Assembly (NCBI GenBank): GCA_913009825.1
Contig: CAJVYQ010000001.1
Span: 1-64,000, forward strand
Length of the DNA: 64,000 nucleotides
From: an uncultured Deferribacteres bacterium
Lineage (GTDB): Bacteria; Zhuqueibacterota; JdFR-76; DREG01
Direction of reading: 5' to 3'
The notes beneath the pieces were generated by a model that was not told where the DNA came from, made no database searches, and saw nothing but the letters and a program-made list of their open reading frames with translations. Within the stretch, counting starts at the first letter, position 1; each line of letters opens with the position of its first letter. A program made the translations under genes and the position numbers. Shown one piece after another: positions 1-8,166 of the stretch.

Positions 1-121
1 CCGTGAACGACAAGGCTAAGAAATAAAAGGGCGCTAAAGCGTCCTATTTACGATAGCATCCTTCAGGATGCTTTCATGTCTTAGCCTGAGGGGTTCACTC
101 TCAGGCGACCTGAATAGTTAC
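1..121 (+). repeat. GTAAC-ended MITE, copy 1 (left end outside the window)
   Basis: This is the right-hand part of an element also present at 12936-13096 (inverted) and 36353-36512. It ends in ACCTGAATAGTTAC, the inverted partner of the GTAACTATTCAGGT left end seen in the complete copies. Inside are consecutive hairpins (GGGCGCTAAAGCGTCC, GCATCCTTCAGGATGC, CCTGAGGGGTTCACTCTCAGG). It has no coding capacity. The ends match the IS66-family rule (GTAA termini), so it is probably mobilised in trans. Confidence 0.8.
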
Positions 122-381
122 GATTCAGGATATATTCTATCACATACAAAATGGTTTACCAACGTTTCATCTTATCTTGAAACAGCAGATGCTTTTTTAT
201 TTCTCTGGATGGATCCGGTTTGAATCTTTTTCGATTTTCGGGTTCTTCTCCGCTGTTTCAAGTAAGTTAAAACCAATACGGTTATCCTCTCATTATCATC
301 AAGAAATAACCGTTTCAATGTTCTTTTTGGCAACACCCAATTTTGCAAGGAGGAGTATAGGAGGTTGTGCACCATCTTTTA
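122..381. other. Intergenic stretch without a recognisable gene
   Basis: Small open frames exist on both strands (a 67-codon frame at 172-375 minus and a 69-codon frame at 177-386 plus). They overlap each other, lack convincing ribosome binding sites and resemble no family I know. I see no hairpin repeat here apart from the flanking elements. Confidence 0.4.
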
Positions 382-500
382 CCTGAATTGAGCGATTGTA
401 GGGCGATTCGCTGAATCGCCAACAGAGAATTTACACTAAAACCATAAACCCGTTTGGTAACAGTAACAAACTTAAAAACAAAAGAATCGCTCAATTCAGG
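382..500. repeat. CCTGAATTGAG-ended MITE (family B) with 5-bp TSD
   Basis: Perfect 16-bp terminal inverted repeats, CCTGAATTGAGCGATT at 382-397 and its complement at 485-500, are flanked on both sides by the direct repeat TTTTA (377-381 and 501-505), a 5-bp target-site duplication. An internal hairpin GGCGATTCGCTGAATCGCC lies near the left end. The interior closely matches the copy at 63645-63763. There is no ORF, so it is a non-autonomous element. Confidence 0.8.
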
Positions 501-623
501 TTTTATTAAAAACGCACTCTAAATAGAAACATGCCGGACTTCACCAAAGGCCAACGTGCTGCAATTTAATCAGAGTATCGATTCTGCGAATCGCCCTGCA
601 TTTACTTATTTCTTCAACAGACC

Positions 624-1439
624 TTACCCGGAAACATCGATTGTAATGCCGCCGTTGACCGTTTTCAGTATAAGGCGCCCGCCGCCGCCGTTGAGTTCTC
701 CCCGGATACTTCTCCGGTTGAATTTTCCGGAAATCTTCAACGGAAGCTCACTGTTGATACCGCCGTTCACTGTGCTTATTTCAACATCAGCTGCAAAATC
801 GTTCGGAATGGAAAGTTGGATACCACCGTTAACCGTACGGAAACTCATTTCATCAAACTCAACAGATTCGCTTAAAAAAACTTTAATCCCGCCATTGACC
901 GTCGTGCAGGAAACACGCCCCTTGATATTGTACATTTTTATACTGCCATTCGTTGTTCCGGCCTTTATGTCACCCGCCACATCCTCGACCCGCAGTTTTC
1001 CGTTTACCGTGTGCAAATCCAGGTCAACTTCCCGGGGAACTTTTATGGTGAAACGAACAGTGACACCGGGATTTTTTTCACCGAAAAGCCAGGATAAAAA
1101 GTTAGAGTTGTGCCGTCTGGGATAATCCACCTCGATATCCAGGTTGTCCTTGTCATGATCGAATAAAACTTCCACCTTTTTCAGGAAATCTTCGGCTCTG
1201 CGACGATTGCCGTATTTCACTTCGATTTCTGCCGTAACATCCACCGATTCCTTATTCCAGGAAGTAATTTCCACCCCGCCATTAACATTACTCAACGAGA
1301 CCATGCCACCACGATTGAGAGAAAATGTTTTATGCACTGTTTTTGTTACTTTTTTTGCATAACTACTCTGTGGTGCCGATAAAATAAGGGTAAAGAAAGA
1401 AAGCACCAGGACAATTGCAATTGAATTTCTATTTTTCAT
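624..1439 (-). CDS. Exported DUF4097-type beta-repeat protein (NG-repeat)
   Basis: The protein has 271 aa with a signal peptide (hydrophobic residues 6-24, cleavage near SSYA-KK). The mature part carries about eight repeats centred on an Asn-Gly turn (SNVNGGV, TVNGKL, TTNGSI, TTVNGGI, RTVNGGI, STVNGGI, KTVNGGI) every 20-25 residues. This is the pattern of DUF4097 'putative adhesin' right-handed beta-helix proteins. It is the last gene of a six-gene operon, 67 bp after the lipoprotein gene. The family has no defined biochemical role; by analogy it is an extracytoplasmic structural or sensor-associated protein. No catalytic motif is visible. Confidence 0.75.
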   Translation of the reverse strand: MKNRNSIAIVLVLSFFTLILSAPQSSYAKKVTKTVHKTFSLNRGGMVSLSNVNGGVEITSWNKESVDVTAEIEVKYGNRRRAEDFLKKVEVLFDHDKDNLDIEVDYPRRHNSNFLSWLFGEKNPGVTVRFTIKVPREVDLDLHTVNGKLRVEDVAGDIKAGTTNGSIKMYNIKGRVSCTTVNGGIKVFLSESVEFDEMSFRTVNGGIQLSIPNDFAADVEISTVNGGINSELPLKISGKFNRRSIRGELNGGGGRLILKTVNGGITIDVSG

Positions 1440-1506
1440 ACAACCTCCATTTTACTTTTTCTAAAAAAAAACGCCGTTACAAGTACGGTTCGGAAACCGA
1501 AACGGT

Positions 1507-1968
1507 TCAATACAGATCGAATACAAAACTACGAACAAATTCTTTGTCCAAAAATACCGAAACACTCCATTCACCCGGCTTGGCGCTTGAAGTAGTGTTG
1601 AGAAAAAACCAGTTGATAAAACGGGTGTTTTTTGTGGAAATTTGGAACGAATCCCGATGAACTTCATCGCCGCCGGCATCGTACCAATACACCTCGGTTA
1701 GATGGGTGCCGGTGATATTTGCCCAATGCAGCCAAATATATACGCGATCAGCGATGGGAAAATTGTCGGTAATGGCCACCGGTTTCTGCTCATCCGTGAC
1801 ATCCGCACAAAGGACTGCCTCGATCAGGTAAGGTTCGTCGGTGGGGCCCAAACCGCCGCTGCCGCCACCTTCCGTCTGACCGCAGGAGAACAGAAAGAGC
1901 GATGCAAGGAATAGCATCAAAATCCCTTTTATGAAAAAATAGGGTTTTGCCGGAGTGGCTGCTTTCAT
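1507..1968 (-). CDS. Small lipoprotein of unknown function
   Basis: The protein has 153 aa: a basic N-terminus, a hydrophobic stretch and a lipobox LFLFSC (Cys 29), so it is a predicted lipoprotein. A Gly/Ser-rich linker follows, then a compact beta-rich domain with W-Y-D-A-G-G-D-E and a C-terminal PGEWSVSVFLDKEF segment. The latter resembles small immunoglobulin-like DUF2914-type domains, but the assignment is only suggestive. Its ATG overlaps the stop of the upstream gene by 4 bp, implying translational coupling. Function unknown. Confidence 0.7.
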   Translation of the reverse strand: MKAATPAKPYFFIKGILMLFLASLFLFSCGQTEGGGSGGLGPTDEPYLIEAVLCADVTDEQKPVAITDNFPIADRVYIWLHWANITGTHLTEVYWYDAGGDEVHRDSFQISTKNTRFINWFFLNTTSSAKPGEWSVSVFLDKEFVRSFVFDLY

Positions 1969-2615
1969 CCTGCGGTTTTTTCCCTGTACGTCACAAAAAA
2001 CTGGTTAGACCTGTTCTTTAAAATTTCCGCGAGGGTCATTATCCAGATGGCATGATTTTTATCCATCAAAATGGTTGCATTGGTATCCACGATTTCACCG
2101 GGCACAACCCATTGAAATCTGAAGTGAATCTCCTGTAGAATTTCCTTATTGAAGAAAGATTTGATCCCGGTTTTGAAAAAAAGCTTTGTCCGGTCGATTT
2201 TGCTCTCATCTAAATAGAGAAAGCGCTGCAGAGTCACAAGATGGTTCTTCACCGAATAAGAAAATTGTTCGTTTTTAAATCTTGGCGAACTCCCCAGAGC
2301 AGCTAAACTTTTAAAATGATAATCCATGTACACATGGGTTTGATCCTCTTTTTGCAAAACCTCGCTGGCAGTGTTTGTAACACCGTCGACAACATAATTA
2401 TTCTTGATGTTGTATTCGATATCATAAACATCGGTGGGAAAATAAAGCGTCTCAAATTTCATATCCTGCTCGGCCTGATAATGAATGTACAAATTGCCGG
2501 ATCCATCGACATTCATAACAATTTTTTCATCATATTCAAAACAACCCATAAGCAGCAATAAGCCAAGCAATAAAAAGACATGAAAAAGGGAACGAAGATT
2601 TTTTATTGAAATCAT
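1965..2615 (-). CDS. Lipoprotein with LppM-like N-terminal motif
   Basis: The protein has 216 aa. A hydrophobic signal ends in the lipobox LLLMGC (Cys 25). Directly after it comes FEYDEKIVMNVDGSGNLYIHY, a motif class seen in LppM-like lipoproteins, where the mature protein opens with 'x-D-E-x-h-x-h-x-x-D-G-S-G'. The remainder is predicted alpha/beta with no catalytic signature. It overlaps both neighbours by 4 bp (ATGA junctions) inside an operon of exported proteins. It probably sits on a periplasmic membrane face; its role is unknown. Confidence 0.7.
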   Translation of the reverse strand: MISIKNLRSLFHVFLLLGLLLLMGCFEYDEKIVMNVDGSGNLYIHYQAEQDMKFETLYFPTDVYDIEYNIKNNYVVDGVTNTASEVLQKEDQTHVYMDYHFKSLAALGSSPRFKNEQFSYSVKNHLVTLQRFLYLDESKIDRTKLFFKTGIKSFFNKEILQEIHFRFQWVVPGEIVDTNATILMDKNHAIWIMTLAEILKNRSNQFFVTYREKTAG

Positions 2616-3661
2616 GGAGGTTCGCCCTGCCAGATTTTTTCAATTTGAATATCGCCAAAATCTGTGACTATGTCGATTTTTCCCCCGGCCGGGTTCGTCT
2701 TTTTCAAACGGAAATAGTGTGTTGATCCCCGTTTGCGAATGACCCACGAATAGGGCGTCCGAATCCTGCCTAATCCGGTTTCCATGGAGATGGAACAGGG
2801 GAGCGCTTCGGGCATAAAAAAATGAATGTCACCATGTTCGCTCTCGATTCTGAATTGGCAGTTTTTGAAGCCGACCGGGCGGACAAAAATGTCTCCGGTC
2901 TTTGACTGCACATCAAAACCGGACGTCCGGTTGCCGATAAAATAGCCTTCCGCTTCTTTCAAACGGGTAACCAATTTCCCGATATTGCTTTTTTCAATGA
3001 TCAGAATTCCTTTGCCGGCAGAAATACCCATATTCACCATGGAACTGGAATACCCTTGCAGATTTTCTATTCTACTATGCACATTGCCAAGTCTCAGATC
3101 GATTTTATCTGCGTAAAGAGAGTCAAGATTGAGTTCTCCCTCTTTTTGTGCAATTTCCAAATTACCGTGTAGTGCAGAGATGGAAATATTACCGTTTGCC
3201 AAAATAATGACAAGCGCAACTTTCCGCGGAACCTGCAGGGATAAATCGATACGGGAAGAAGGTTTCCTTTTTAGTCCGGTTTTCTTTAAAATGCTCGACA
3301 GAAAATTTTTGGCATTGCGATTTAATTGTCTTATTTCCAACCGGTGGTTGCCACTGACAAACTCAACCTGCAGATTCTGCATTTTTTGAACCAACTGTTT
3401 TTCACTTCCGGCAGAAACCCATTTCCGCATCCGGACGTGAATTTTATTCTGCTGCCAGGTGACAATTTTTACATCCCCTAAATCGATATCTATTTTTAAA
3501 CCGTCGCCCGGTATAAACGCAAATGTTTTTTCTTTGTTGCTAACCTGTTCGTGGGCAGAACTTGCATAAGTGTATAGCAGCAGAAAGAAAACAATCAGAA
3601 TGAGGGCATAAATTCTCCCCCGGTTAGAATTGTTCATGCGAGCGTAAAAAGCAGTATTCAT
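2612..3661 (-). CDS. Exported DUF4097-like protein with N-terminal membrane anchor
   Basis: The protein has 349 aa. Residues 15-36 form one hydrophobic segment (uncleaved anchor or signal peptide). A beta-rich body follows, with repeats resembling DUF4097 (LKIDIDLGDVKIVTW, LANGNISISALHGNLEI, SKTGDIFVRP, SEHGDIHFFMP, TDFGDIQIEKI). A conserved 'V-P-R-K-V' strand precedes the repeat region, as in the two sister proteins of the operon. Met 9 is an alternative start; neither start has a strong ribosome binding site. It overlaps the downstream lipoprotein gene by 4 bp. Function unknown, probably a structural periplasmic beta-solenoid. Confidence 0.65.
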   Translation of the reverse strand: MNTAFYARMNNSNRGRIYALILIVFFLLLYTYASSAHEQVSNKEKTFAFIPGDGLKIDIDLGDVKIVTWQQNKIHVRMRKWVSAGSEKQLVQKMQNLQVEFVSGNHRLEIRQLNRNAKNFLSSILKKTGLKRKPSSRIDLSLQVPRKVALVIILANGNISISALHGNLEIAQKEGELNLDSLYADKIDLRLGNVHSRIENLQGYSSSMVNMGISAGKGILIIEKSNIGKLVTRLKEAEGYFIGNRTSGFDVQSKTGDIFVRPVGFKNCQFRIESEHGDIHFFMPEALPCSISMETGLGRIRTPYSWVIRKRGSTHYFRLKKTNPAGGKIDIVTDFGDIQIEKIWQGEPP

Positions 3662-3676
3662 TTTCTACCAGGCCAT

Positions 3677-4543
3677 TTAACGTAACCGGATATCCAACGT
3701 CCCCAAACCGGGTGACACCGAAATCAGGGTTTTATATTTTGCATCATCGTAGTTTTCGGAATAATAATATTTTCCTTCCCGTTTGTACTCGAAAGGCATA
3801 TCCACATTGGATAGAAATAAAAATTTAGATACCTTAAAACGTACAGCATCATCTTTCGACAAATAAACCCGCGTCTGACCGATATTCAGGCTCATATCGA
3901 TCTCACGGTCTCGCTTCTGCTCAACATCACCCGTCAGATCGATGCTTAATTCACCAATATTCCCATCTATTTGTGCAAATTCAAAATTGGCATTGCCCAG
4001 TTTTTCTGAAACCAATTCACCGATTTTGGTTTCAATGGTTAATTCTTTCATCCGTTCCCGGTTGGGCTTGGAAAAGGCTAAAAAAGTTTCTCCGGCAAGT
4101 ACCCGAAGACTAAATTCTCTGATCCGCAAATCACCTAACTCGATATCTGTTTCACCGGCTTTTGTCTTGCAATTCAGAATGATGGGGACACCATAAGGCA
4201 ATTCCACAAGGAGCCGCGCCGAAGATTTTTCGTCGTGGTCCTCATCTTTAAACCATTTCTTTATATCAAAATAGGCTTCCAACACATTCTCATCTTCATC
4301 GAACTGAACGCTGACTTCATATCGTCTGTCATCAAACCGGAAACTCAGGTGGATATCCCGGTCATCATTCCCGGGTTTGATTTTAACTTCTCCGGCATCT
4401 ACTGCGAGACGAATTTTCAACGGCATTCTTTTATCGGCTGTAAAATCATACTCCTTGTGCCTGACATCCCTGGCGAAAATCATGGATGAAGAGATCAGCA
4501 GTAGTGCCGGGACAAAGCCAAAATTTTTATGCAGATTTTTCAT
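3677..4543 (-). CDS. Exported toast-rack/DUF4097-like protein
   Basis: The start is ATG 4543, preceded by GGAGG with 7-nt spacing and followed by a signal peptide (MKNLHKNFGFVPALLL to MIFA-RD). A longer in-frame reading has no such support. The 288-aa protein is a repeated beta-strand ladder (AGEVKIKPG, AGETDIELGDL, LAGETFLAFS, IGELVSEKLG, IGELSIDLTGD, IGQTRVYLS). This is typical of DUF2154/'toast-rack' and DUF4097 domains, here with GE turns where the last gene of the operon uses NGG turns. It lies 46 bp after the barrel gene. Function unknown. Confidence 0.7.
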   Translation of the reverse strand: MKNLHKNFGFVPALLLISSSMIFARDVRHKEYDFTADKRMPLKIRLAVDAGEVKIKPGNDDRDIHLSFRFDDRRYEVSVQFDEDENVLEAYFDIKKWFKDEDHDEKSSARLLVELPYGVPIILNCKTKAGETDIELGDLRIREFSLRVLAGETFLAFSKPNRERMKELTIETKIGELVSEKLGNANFEFAQIDGNIGELSIDLTGDVEQKRDREIDMSLNIGQTRVYLSKDDAVRFKVSKFLFLSNVDMPFEYKREGKYYYSENYDDAKYKTLISVSPGLGTLDIRLR

Positions 4544-4589
4544 GTTTAACCTCCACCCCGGAATCGGGGGATTGATAAAAAAGCCGGTT

Positions 4590-5846
4590 TTAAAATGGTT
4601 GGGAAAGCCGGAAGGTAACCCTGATGGCGTCAACCGAACGGTCCAGTCTTTTGGCAATATTCAGCCGCATGGAACCGTCGCTCGTGGCAAATGCAATTCC
4701 TGCATCGGAATATAAATCCCGAAACGTTAAATCCTGAAAATCCATATCTTCTCTGAACCAGGCGGCGCCGGCATCGGCAAAAATAATAAAGTTAAATTCA
4801 TCAAGAATTGGGATGCTTGGGCTCCAATTCAGGCGGTCCCAGTTGACATGATATTCTATATTCCCCAAAATCATGCGGTCCCCTGTGAAAGCCTTGTAAT
4901 CAAAAGCACGCAGAGTACTGATACCGCCAAGATCAAAATATTTTTGAATGGGTAAAACTCCGGTGGACTCCCCGGCACGAATTCTGATATTAATATTTTC
5001 CCCGCGGGAAATAGGCTGGAAGCGCCGGACATCTAGAATATACCGTTCAAAATCGACCGTTCCGTTGAATTTGGCGGGAAAATATTCTGCAACCATATTG
5101 ATCAGCCAGCCTTTTCTGGTTGAATGATAGCGGTTCCGGGTATCGATCCGAAACTGGCTTAAAAGACCTCGCAGCGTTGCCTCTTCAATTGCCGGATTCA
5201 TACGAAAACTTTTACGCCCGCCGAATAGCGCCCAATCCGTTTTTCTAAAAAGATTTCGATGATCTTCCTCGTAATAACCGGCTTTTAATCTGGCGTGACG
5301 CGTAAATTGCTGTGAGAAGAAACCACCGTACCCGATACGCCGGTAAAAATCGTGATAATCTTCGTGAATTAGCAACGCAGCAAGAGAATTCTCCATGGTT
5401 GGAATCAGCCATTCATCTTCCGAGTAGGTCAAATCGTAAGCTTCGGCGCCAAAAGATGTTTGCATGTAAGCAGGGAAAAAGCTTCGTTCAAAAGCCACCT
5501 GATACTGAAACCGGTTGCTTTTCAGCCCGATGCCGGCCAGTCCGTAAATCTGGAAAATTCCATGACGACGGTATAATTCACGGGGTTTTTTATATCCCAC
5601 AAACAGCCCGTCAACGCGATTATACTGAAGACAAAAAGAGTCATCAATCTCGTCATCATAACAACCGAACAACCCATCACGGCTCCAACCCGAAGTGTAA
5701 CCGGAAAAGATCCCGGAATGGGCGCCGATTGTCGCATGGTTCAATCGGTGTAAATGGTTTTTTTCAGGCGTACCGGCAAAAATAATTCCGGCAAACAGGA
5801 CACTCAAAGAGACCACACTTAAAGAAAACGGATAAAATCGTTTCAT
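4590..5846 (-). CDS. Outer-membrane beta-barrel protein, Omp85/surface-antigen C-terminal type
   Basis: ATG 5846 has GGGAG upstream and opens a signal peptide ending IIFA-GT. The 418-aa protein consists of alternating amphipathic beta-strands. It contains the Omp85 landmark YFDLGGISTLRAFDY (the GG..LR.F loop motif) and a terminal aromatic residue (LSQPF). Unlike BamA or TamA there are no POTRA domains: barrel only, about 16 strands' worth of sequence. It is the first gene of the operon. I infer an outer-membrane partner or pore for the beta-repeat proteins encoded downstream. Confidence 0.75.
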   Translation of the reverse strand: MKRFYPFSLSVVSLSVLFAGIIFAGTPEKNHLHRLNHATIGAHSGIFSGYTSGWSRDGLFGCYDDEIDDSFCLQYNRVDGLFVGYKKPRELYRRHGIFQIYGLAGIGLKSNRFQYQVAFERSFFPAYMQTSFGAEAYDLTYSEDEWLIPTMENSLAALLIHEDYHDFYRRIGYGGFFSQQFTRHARLKAGYYEEDHRNLFRKTDWALFGGRKSFRMNPAIEEATLRGLLSQFRIDTRNRYHSTRKGWLINMVAEYFPAKFNGTVDFERYILDVRRFQPISRGENINIRIRAGESTGVLPIQKYFDLGGISTLRAFDYKAFTGDRMILGNIEYHVNWDRLNWSPSIPILDEFNFIIFADAGAAWFREDMDFQDLTFRDLYSDAGIAFATSDGSMRLNIAKRLDRSVDAIRVTFRLSQPF

Positions 5847-5952
5847 GGCAAAATCTCCCTTTTCTGATCGAAGATTTTCAGTTAATTTGCTACGAGGAAG
5901 ATACGCTTCGGGTATGGAATTGTTGCACATATTTTTCCCACGGTTATTCTAA

Positions 5953-6103
5953 CCTTAATTGAGCGATTCTGAACTTCAGACTATCACTTATCGAGTGAAA
6001 TGTCATTCAGTATGAATCTTGTTATTTTAATGCTTATAATCAAAAATATTTCTCCCCGCCTGCAACGGGCAGGCTGAATGACAAAAGAATCGCTCGGATT
6101 AGG
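5953..6103. repeat. Family B MITE copy with 5-bp TSD
   Basis: The left end is CCTTAATTGAGCGATTCT and the right end AGAATCGCTCGGATTAGG. They are imperfect inverted repeats flanked by the direct repeat TCTAA (5948-5952 and 6104-6108). The interior carries a second inverted pair (TGTCATTCAG / CTGAATGACA) and the small hairpin CCTGCAACGGGCAGG. It lies between the operon promoter region (5847-5952) and rluD. Confidence 0.75.
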
Positions 6104-6110
6104 TCTAATC

Positions 6111-6153
6111 AAAATTGAGATTGTAAAGTGATTCGCCGAAATCGCCCTACAAT
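6111..6153. repeat. Degenerate family B fragment
   Basis: AAAATTGAGATTGTA, followed by a hairpin around GATTCGCCGAAATCGCC, reproduces the left third of family B elements with substitutions. It sits directly beside the intact copy and reads as an older, decayed insertion. Confidence 0.5.
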
Positions 6154-6185
6154 ATGAAAATAACCTCCCCACCGGCTGCCCCGGT

Positions 6186-7184
6186 TTATCCCCGGCTGCG
6201 GGCAAATTCGAGTAAAGATTGGATATCGTCGGGTACCGGGCTGGTAAAATTCATTTTTTCACCGGTGGCCGGATGGACAAATTCTAATGTTTGTGCGTGA
6301 AGCGCTTGCCGTTGCAGCATTTCCAGATAGCGCGCGGCCAGTTCCCGGTCTTTCACGTTAAGTGATCCCAGCCGGCGATTTCTACCGCCATAAGCATAAT
6401 CTGAAAACACCGGATGACCAATATGGGCCATGTGTACTCGAATCTGGTGTGTTCTCCCGGTGCCTAACTTCAACCTGATCAGGCTCAGAAGGGGCAATTC
6501 TTCCAACACAGCATAAGAAGTGACAGCCCATTTGCCTTCATTCAAGACAGACATCTTTTTCCGGTTGCGGGAACTTCGTCCGTAGAAGGTTTCGATAGTT
6601 GCCGTTTTTGGCGACAGATGTCCCCAAACCAGCGCAATATAATTTCTGGAGACCGTCCTGTCGGAAAATTGTGCCGAAAGCTTGCGATGGGTCACATCAT
6701 TCTTGGCGGCGACCAACAGACCGGAAGTATCTTTGTCGAGACGATGGACAATTCCCGGTCGAATTTCACCGTTGATGCCGGACAGATCAGTACAATGAAA
6801 AAGCAGGGCATTCACCAAGGTACGGTCAGGATTGCCGATTGCGGGATGAACCACCATTCCGGCCGGTTTATTAACGACCAGGAGAAATTCATCTTCATAA
6901 AGAATATTCAACGGAATATTCTGAGGTGCCACTTCCGTTTTTTGCAGACGGGGCAGCGTAACGGCGATCTTTTCACCGGTTAAAACGGTATGGCTGGGTT
7001 TGATAACTTTGCCGTCGACCAGCACCAATTCCAATCCGATAAGCTGCTGCAGACGGGTACGGGAAATGTTGGCGATTTCCCGTATTAAAAATTTATCAAT
7101 TCTTTCCGGAACTTTCTGGGCAGGAACAACAATTTCTATCTGTTGTGATTCCTGAAACAGATCATTTACCTGGGATGAATTCAT
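6186..7184 (-). CDS. rluD: RluA-family 23S rRNA pseudouridine synthase (RluD-like)
   Basis: The protein has 332 aa. An N-terminal S4 RNA-binding domain (about residues 25-85, 'ERIDKFLIREIANISRTRLQQLI') is followed by the catalytic domain with HRLDKDTSGLLV, in which Asp 150 is the nucleophile. Also visible are NKPAGMVVHP and GRTHQIRVHMAHIGHPV. Length and order fit RluD, which modifies helix 69 of 23S rRNA; RluC-like specificity cannot be excluded. It is the last gene of the ileS-traR-lspA-rluD cluster, 47 bp after lspA. No clear ribosome binding site is visible. Confidence 0.9.
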   Translation of the reverse strand: MNSSQVNDLFQESQQIEIVVPAQKVPERIDKFLIREIANISRTRLQQLIGLELVLVDGKVIKPSHTVLTGEKIAVTLPRLQKTEVAPQNIPLNILYEDEFLLVVNKPAGMVVHPAIGNPDRTLVNALLFHCTDLSGINGEIRPGIVHRLDKDTSGLLVAAKNDVTHRKLSAQFSDRTVSRNYIALVWGHLSPKTATIETFYGRSSRNRKKMSVLNEGKWAVTSYAVLEELPLLSLIRLKLGTGRTHQIRVHMAHIGHPVFSDYAYGGRNRRLGSLNVKDRELAARYLEMLQRQALHAQTLEFVHPATGEKMNFTSPVPDDIQSLLEFARSRG

Positions 7185-7231
7185 GGAAAAGGATTAACTA
7201 AAAGTGATCGGAAGGAGATTTAGCGAAAATA

Positions 7232-7723
7232 TCACGGAGCAGATTCCGGCTGACTTACTTCCGGCAATTCCTCTGTGGTTTTCTTTTCGAACAAAATTAC
7301 AGCAATCAAAATAACCATACCGATGGAAACGGCTGAATCGGCCACATTAAAAACCGGCCAGCGCAATGTTCCGATTCCCACATCGATAAAATCCACCACG
7401 GAACTGTAGAGCACCCGGTCGATGAGATTGCCAATCGCGCCGCCAAGAATCAAAGAGAGCGCGGTTCTGACGAATTTTTTATCCCCTTTTGTTTTGATTA
7501 GATAAATGAAGATCCCCACACTTGCCAGGATGGAAAATACGGTAAAAACCGTCTTGTTACCAATCTGAATACCAAAGGCCATACCCGGATTGCGGATATA
7601 AGTGTAACGGACAAAATTACCCAACACTTCCCGGGAATCATAAAGGGTCACAAAATTTTGGGTTAGAATTTTCGTAATCTGATCAAATAAAACGACAAAC
7701 ACTGATAAAAGATAATATCTCAC
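7232..7723 (-). CDS. lspA: Lipoprotein signal peptidase (signal peptidase II)
   Basis: The protein has 163 aa with four membrane helices. The aspartyl protease signatures are GAIGNLIDRVLYSSVVDFID (catalytic Asp 111) and WPVFNVADSAVSIG (catalytic Asp 129). It cleaves lipid-modified prolipoproteins in the inner membrane; several lipoprotein substrates are encoded in this window. The start is GTG with AGGTG 7 nt upstream. It lies in the conserved ileS-lspA neighbourhood. Confidence 0.95.
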   Translation of the reverse strand: MRYYLLSVFVVLFDQITKILTQNFVTLYDSREVLGNFVRYTYIRNPGMAFGIQIGNKTVFTVFSILASVGIFIYLIKTKGDKKFVRTALSLILGGAIGNLIDRVLYSSVVDFIDVGIGTLRWPVFNVADSAVSIGMVILIAVILFEKKTTEELPEVSQPESAP

Positions 7724-7760
7724 AAAACACCTATGGATAAATTGAAGGATTGCACGCTAT

Positions 7761-8138
7761 TCATTCATTCTGCTTCTCTTCATGAGATTTACATTCAATA
7801 CACAAACGGGCATGGGGAACAACTTCCAGACGTTCCTCAGTAATAGGATTGCCACATTCTTGACAGATACTATAAGTTCCCTCTTCTATCCTTTCCAGAG
7901 CCTGATCTATGTGATAGATCAACCGGCCTTCCCGGGAAGCAAATAAAAAAGCTTTCTCCCGCTCCTGGGAATCGGTGCCCTGATCAGCCATGTGAAATGA
8001 ATAAGAAGAATTGTCACCGCTGGAATTTTTCATGGTTTCCTGAAATGAATTTTCCCGGATGATTCCCAACTGGGTATTAAGTTCTGAACGTTTGTTCAGA
8101 AGCAATTTTTTAAAATGATTTAATTTCCTTTTTTCCAT
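7761..8138 (-). CDS. TraR/DksA-family zinc-finger protein
   Basis: The protein is 125 aa from ATG 8138, which has AGGAGT 6 nt upstream; an in-frame ATG at 8165 lies next to the ileS stop and is less likely. An N-terminal coiled-coil (residues 1-80) is followed by a four-cysteine zinc finger CQECGNPITEERLEVVPHAR..CIEC. This is the DksA/TraR C4-type fold that binds RNA polymerase through its secondary channel. The family tunes rRNA and amino-acid promoters together with ppGpp. Its place between ileS and lspA is common in many phyla. Confidence 0.88.
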   Translation of the reverse strand: MEKRKLNHFKKLLLNKRSELNTQLGIIRENSFQETMKNSSGDNSSYSFHMADQGTDSQEREKAFLFASREGRLIYHIDQALERIEEGTYSICQECGNPITEERLEVVPHARLCIECKSHEEKQNE

Positions 8139-8166
8139 TTTATTACTCCTAATGTCCGCACTCATA

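Noticed and set aside
172-386. Two overlapping frames of 67 and 69 codons on opposite strands.
   Set aside because: No homology recognised, no good start signals, and they overlap on opposite strands; possibly decayed DNA between two MITEs.
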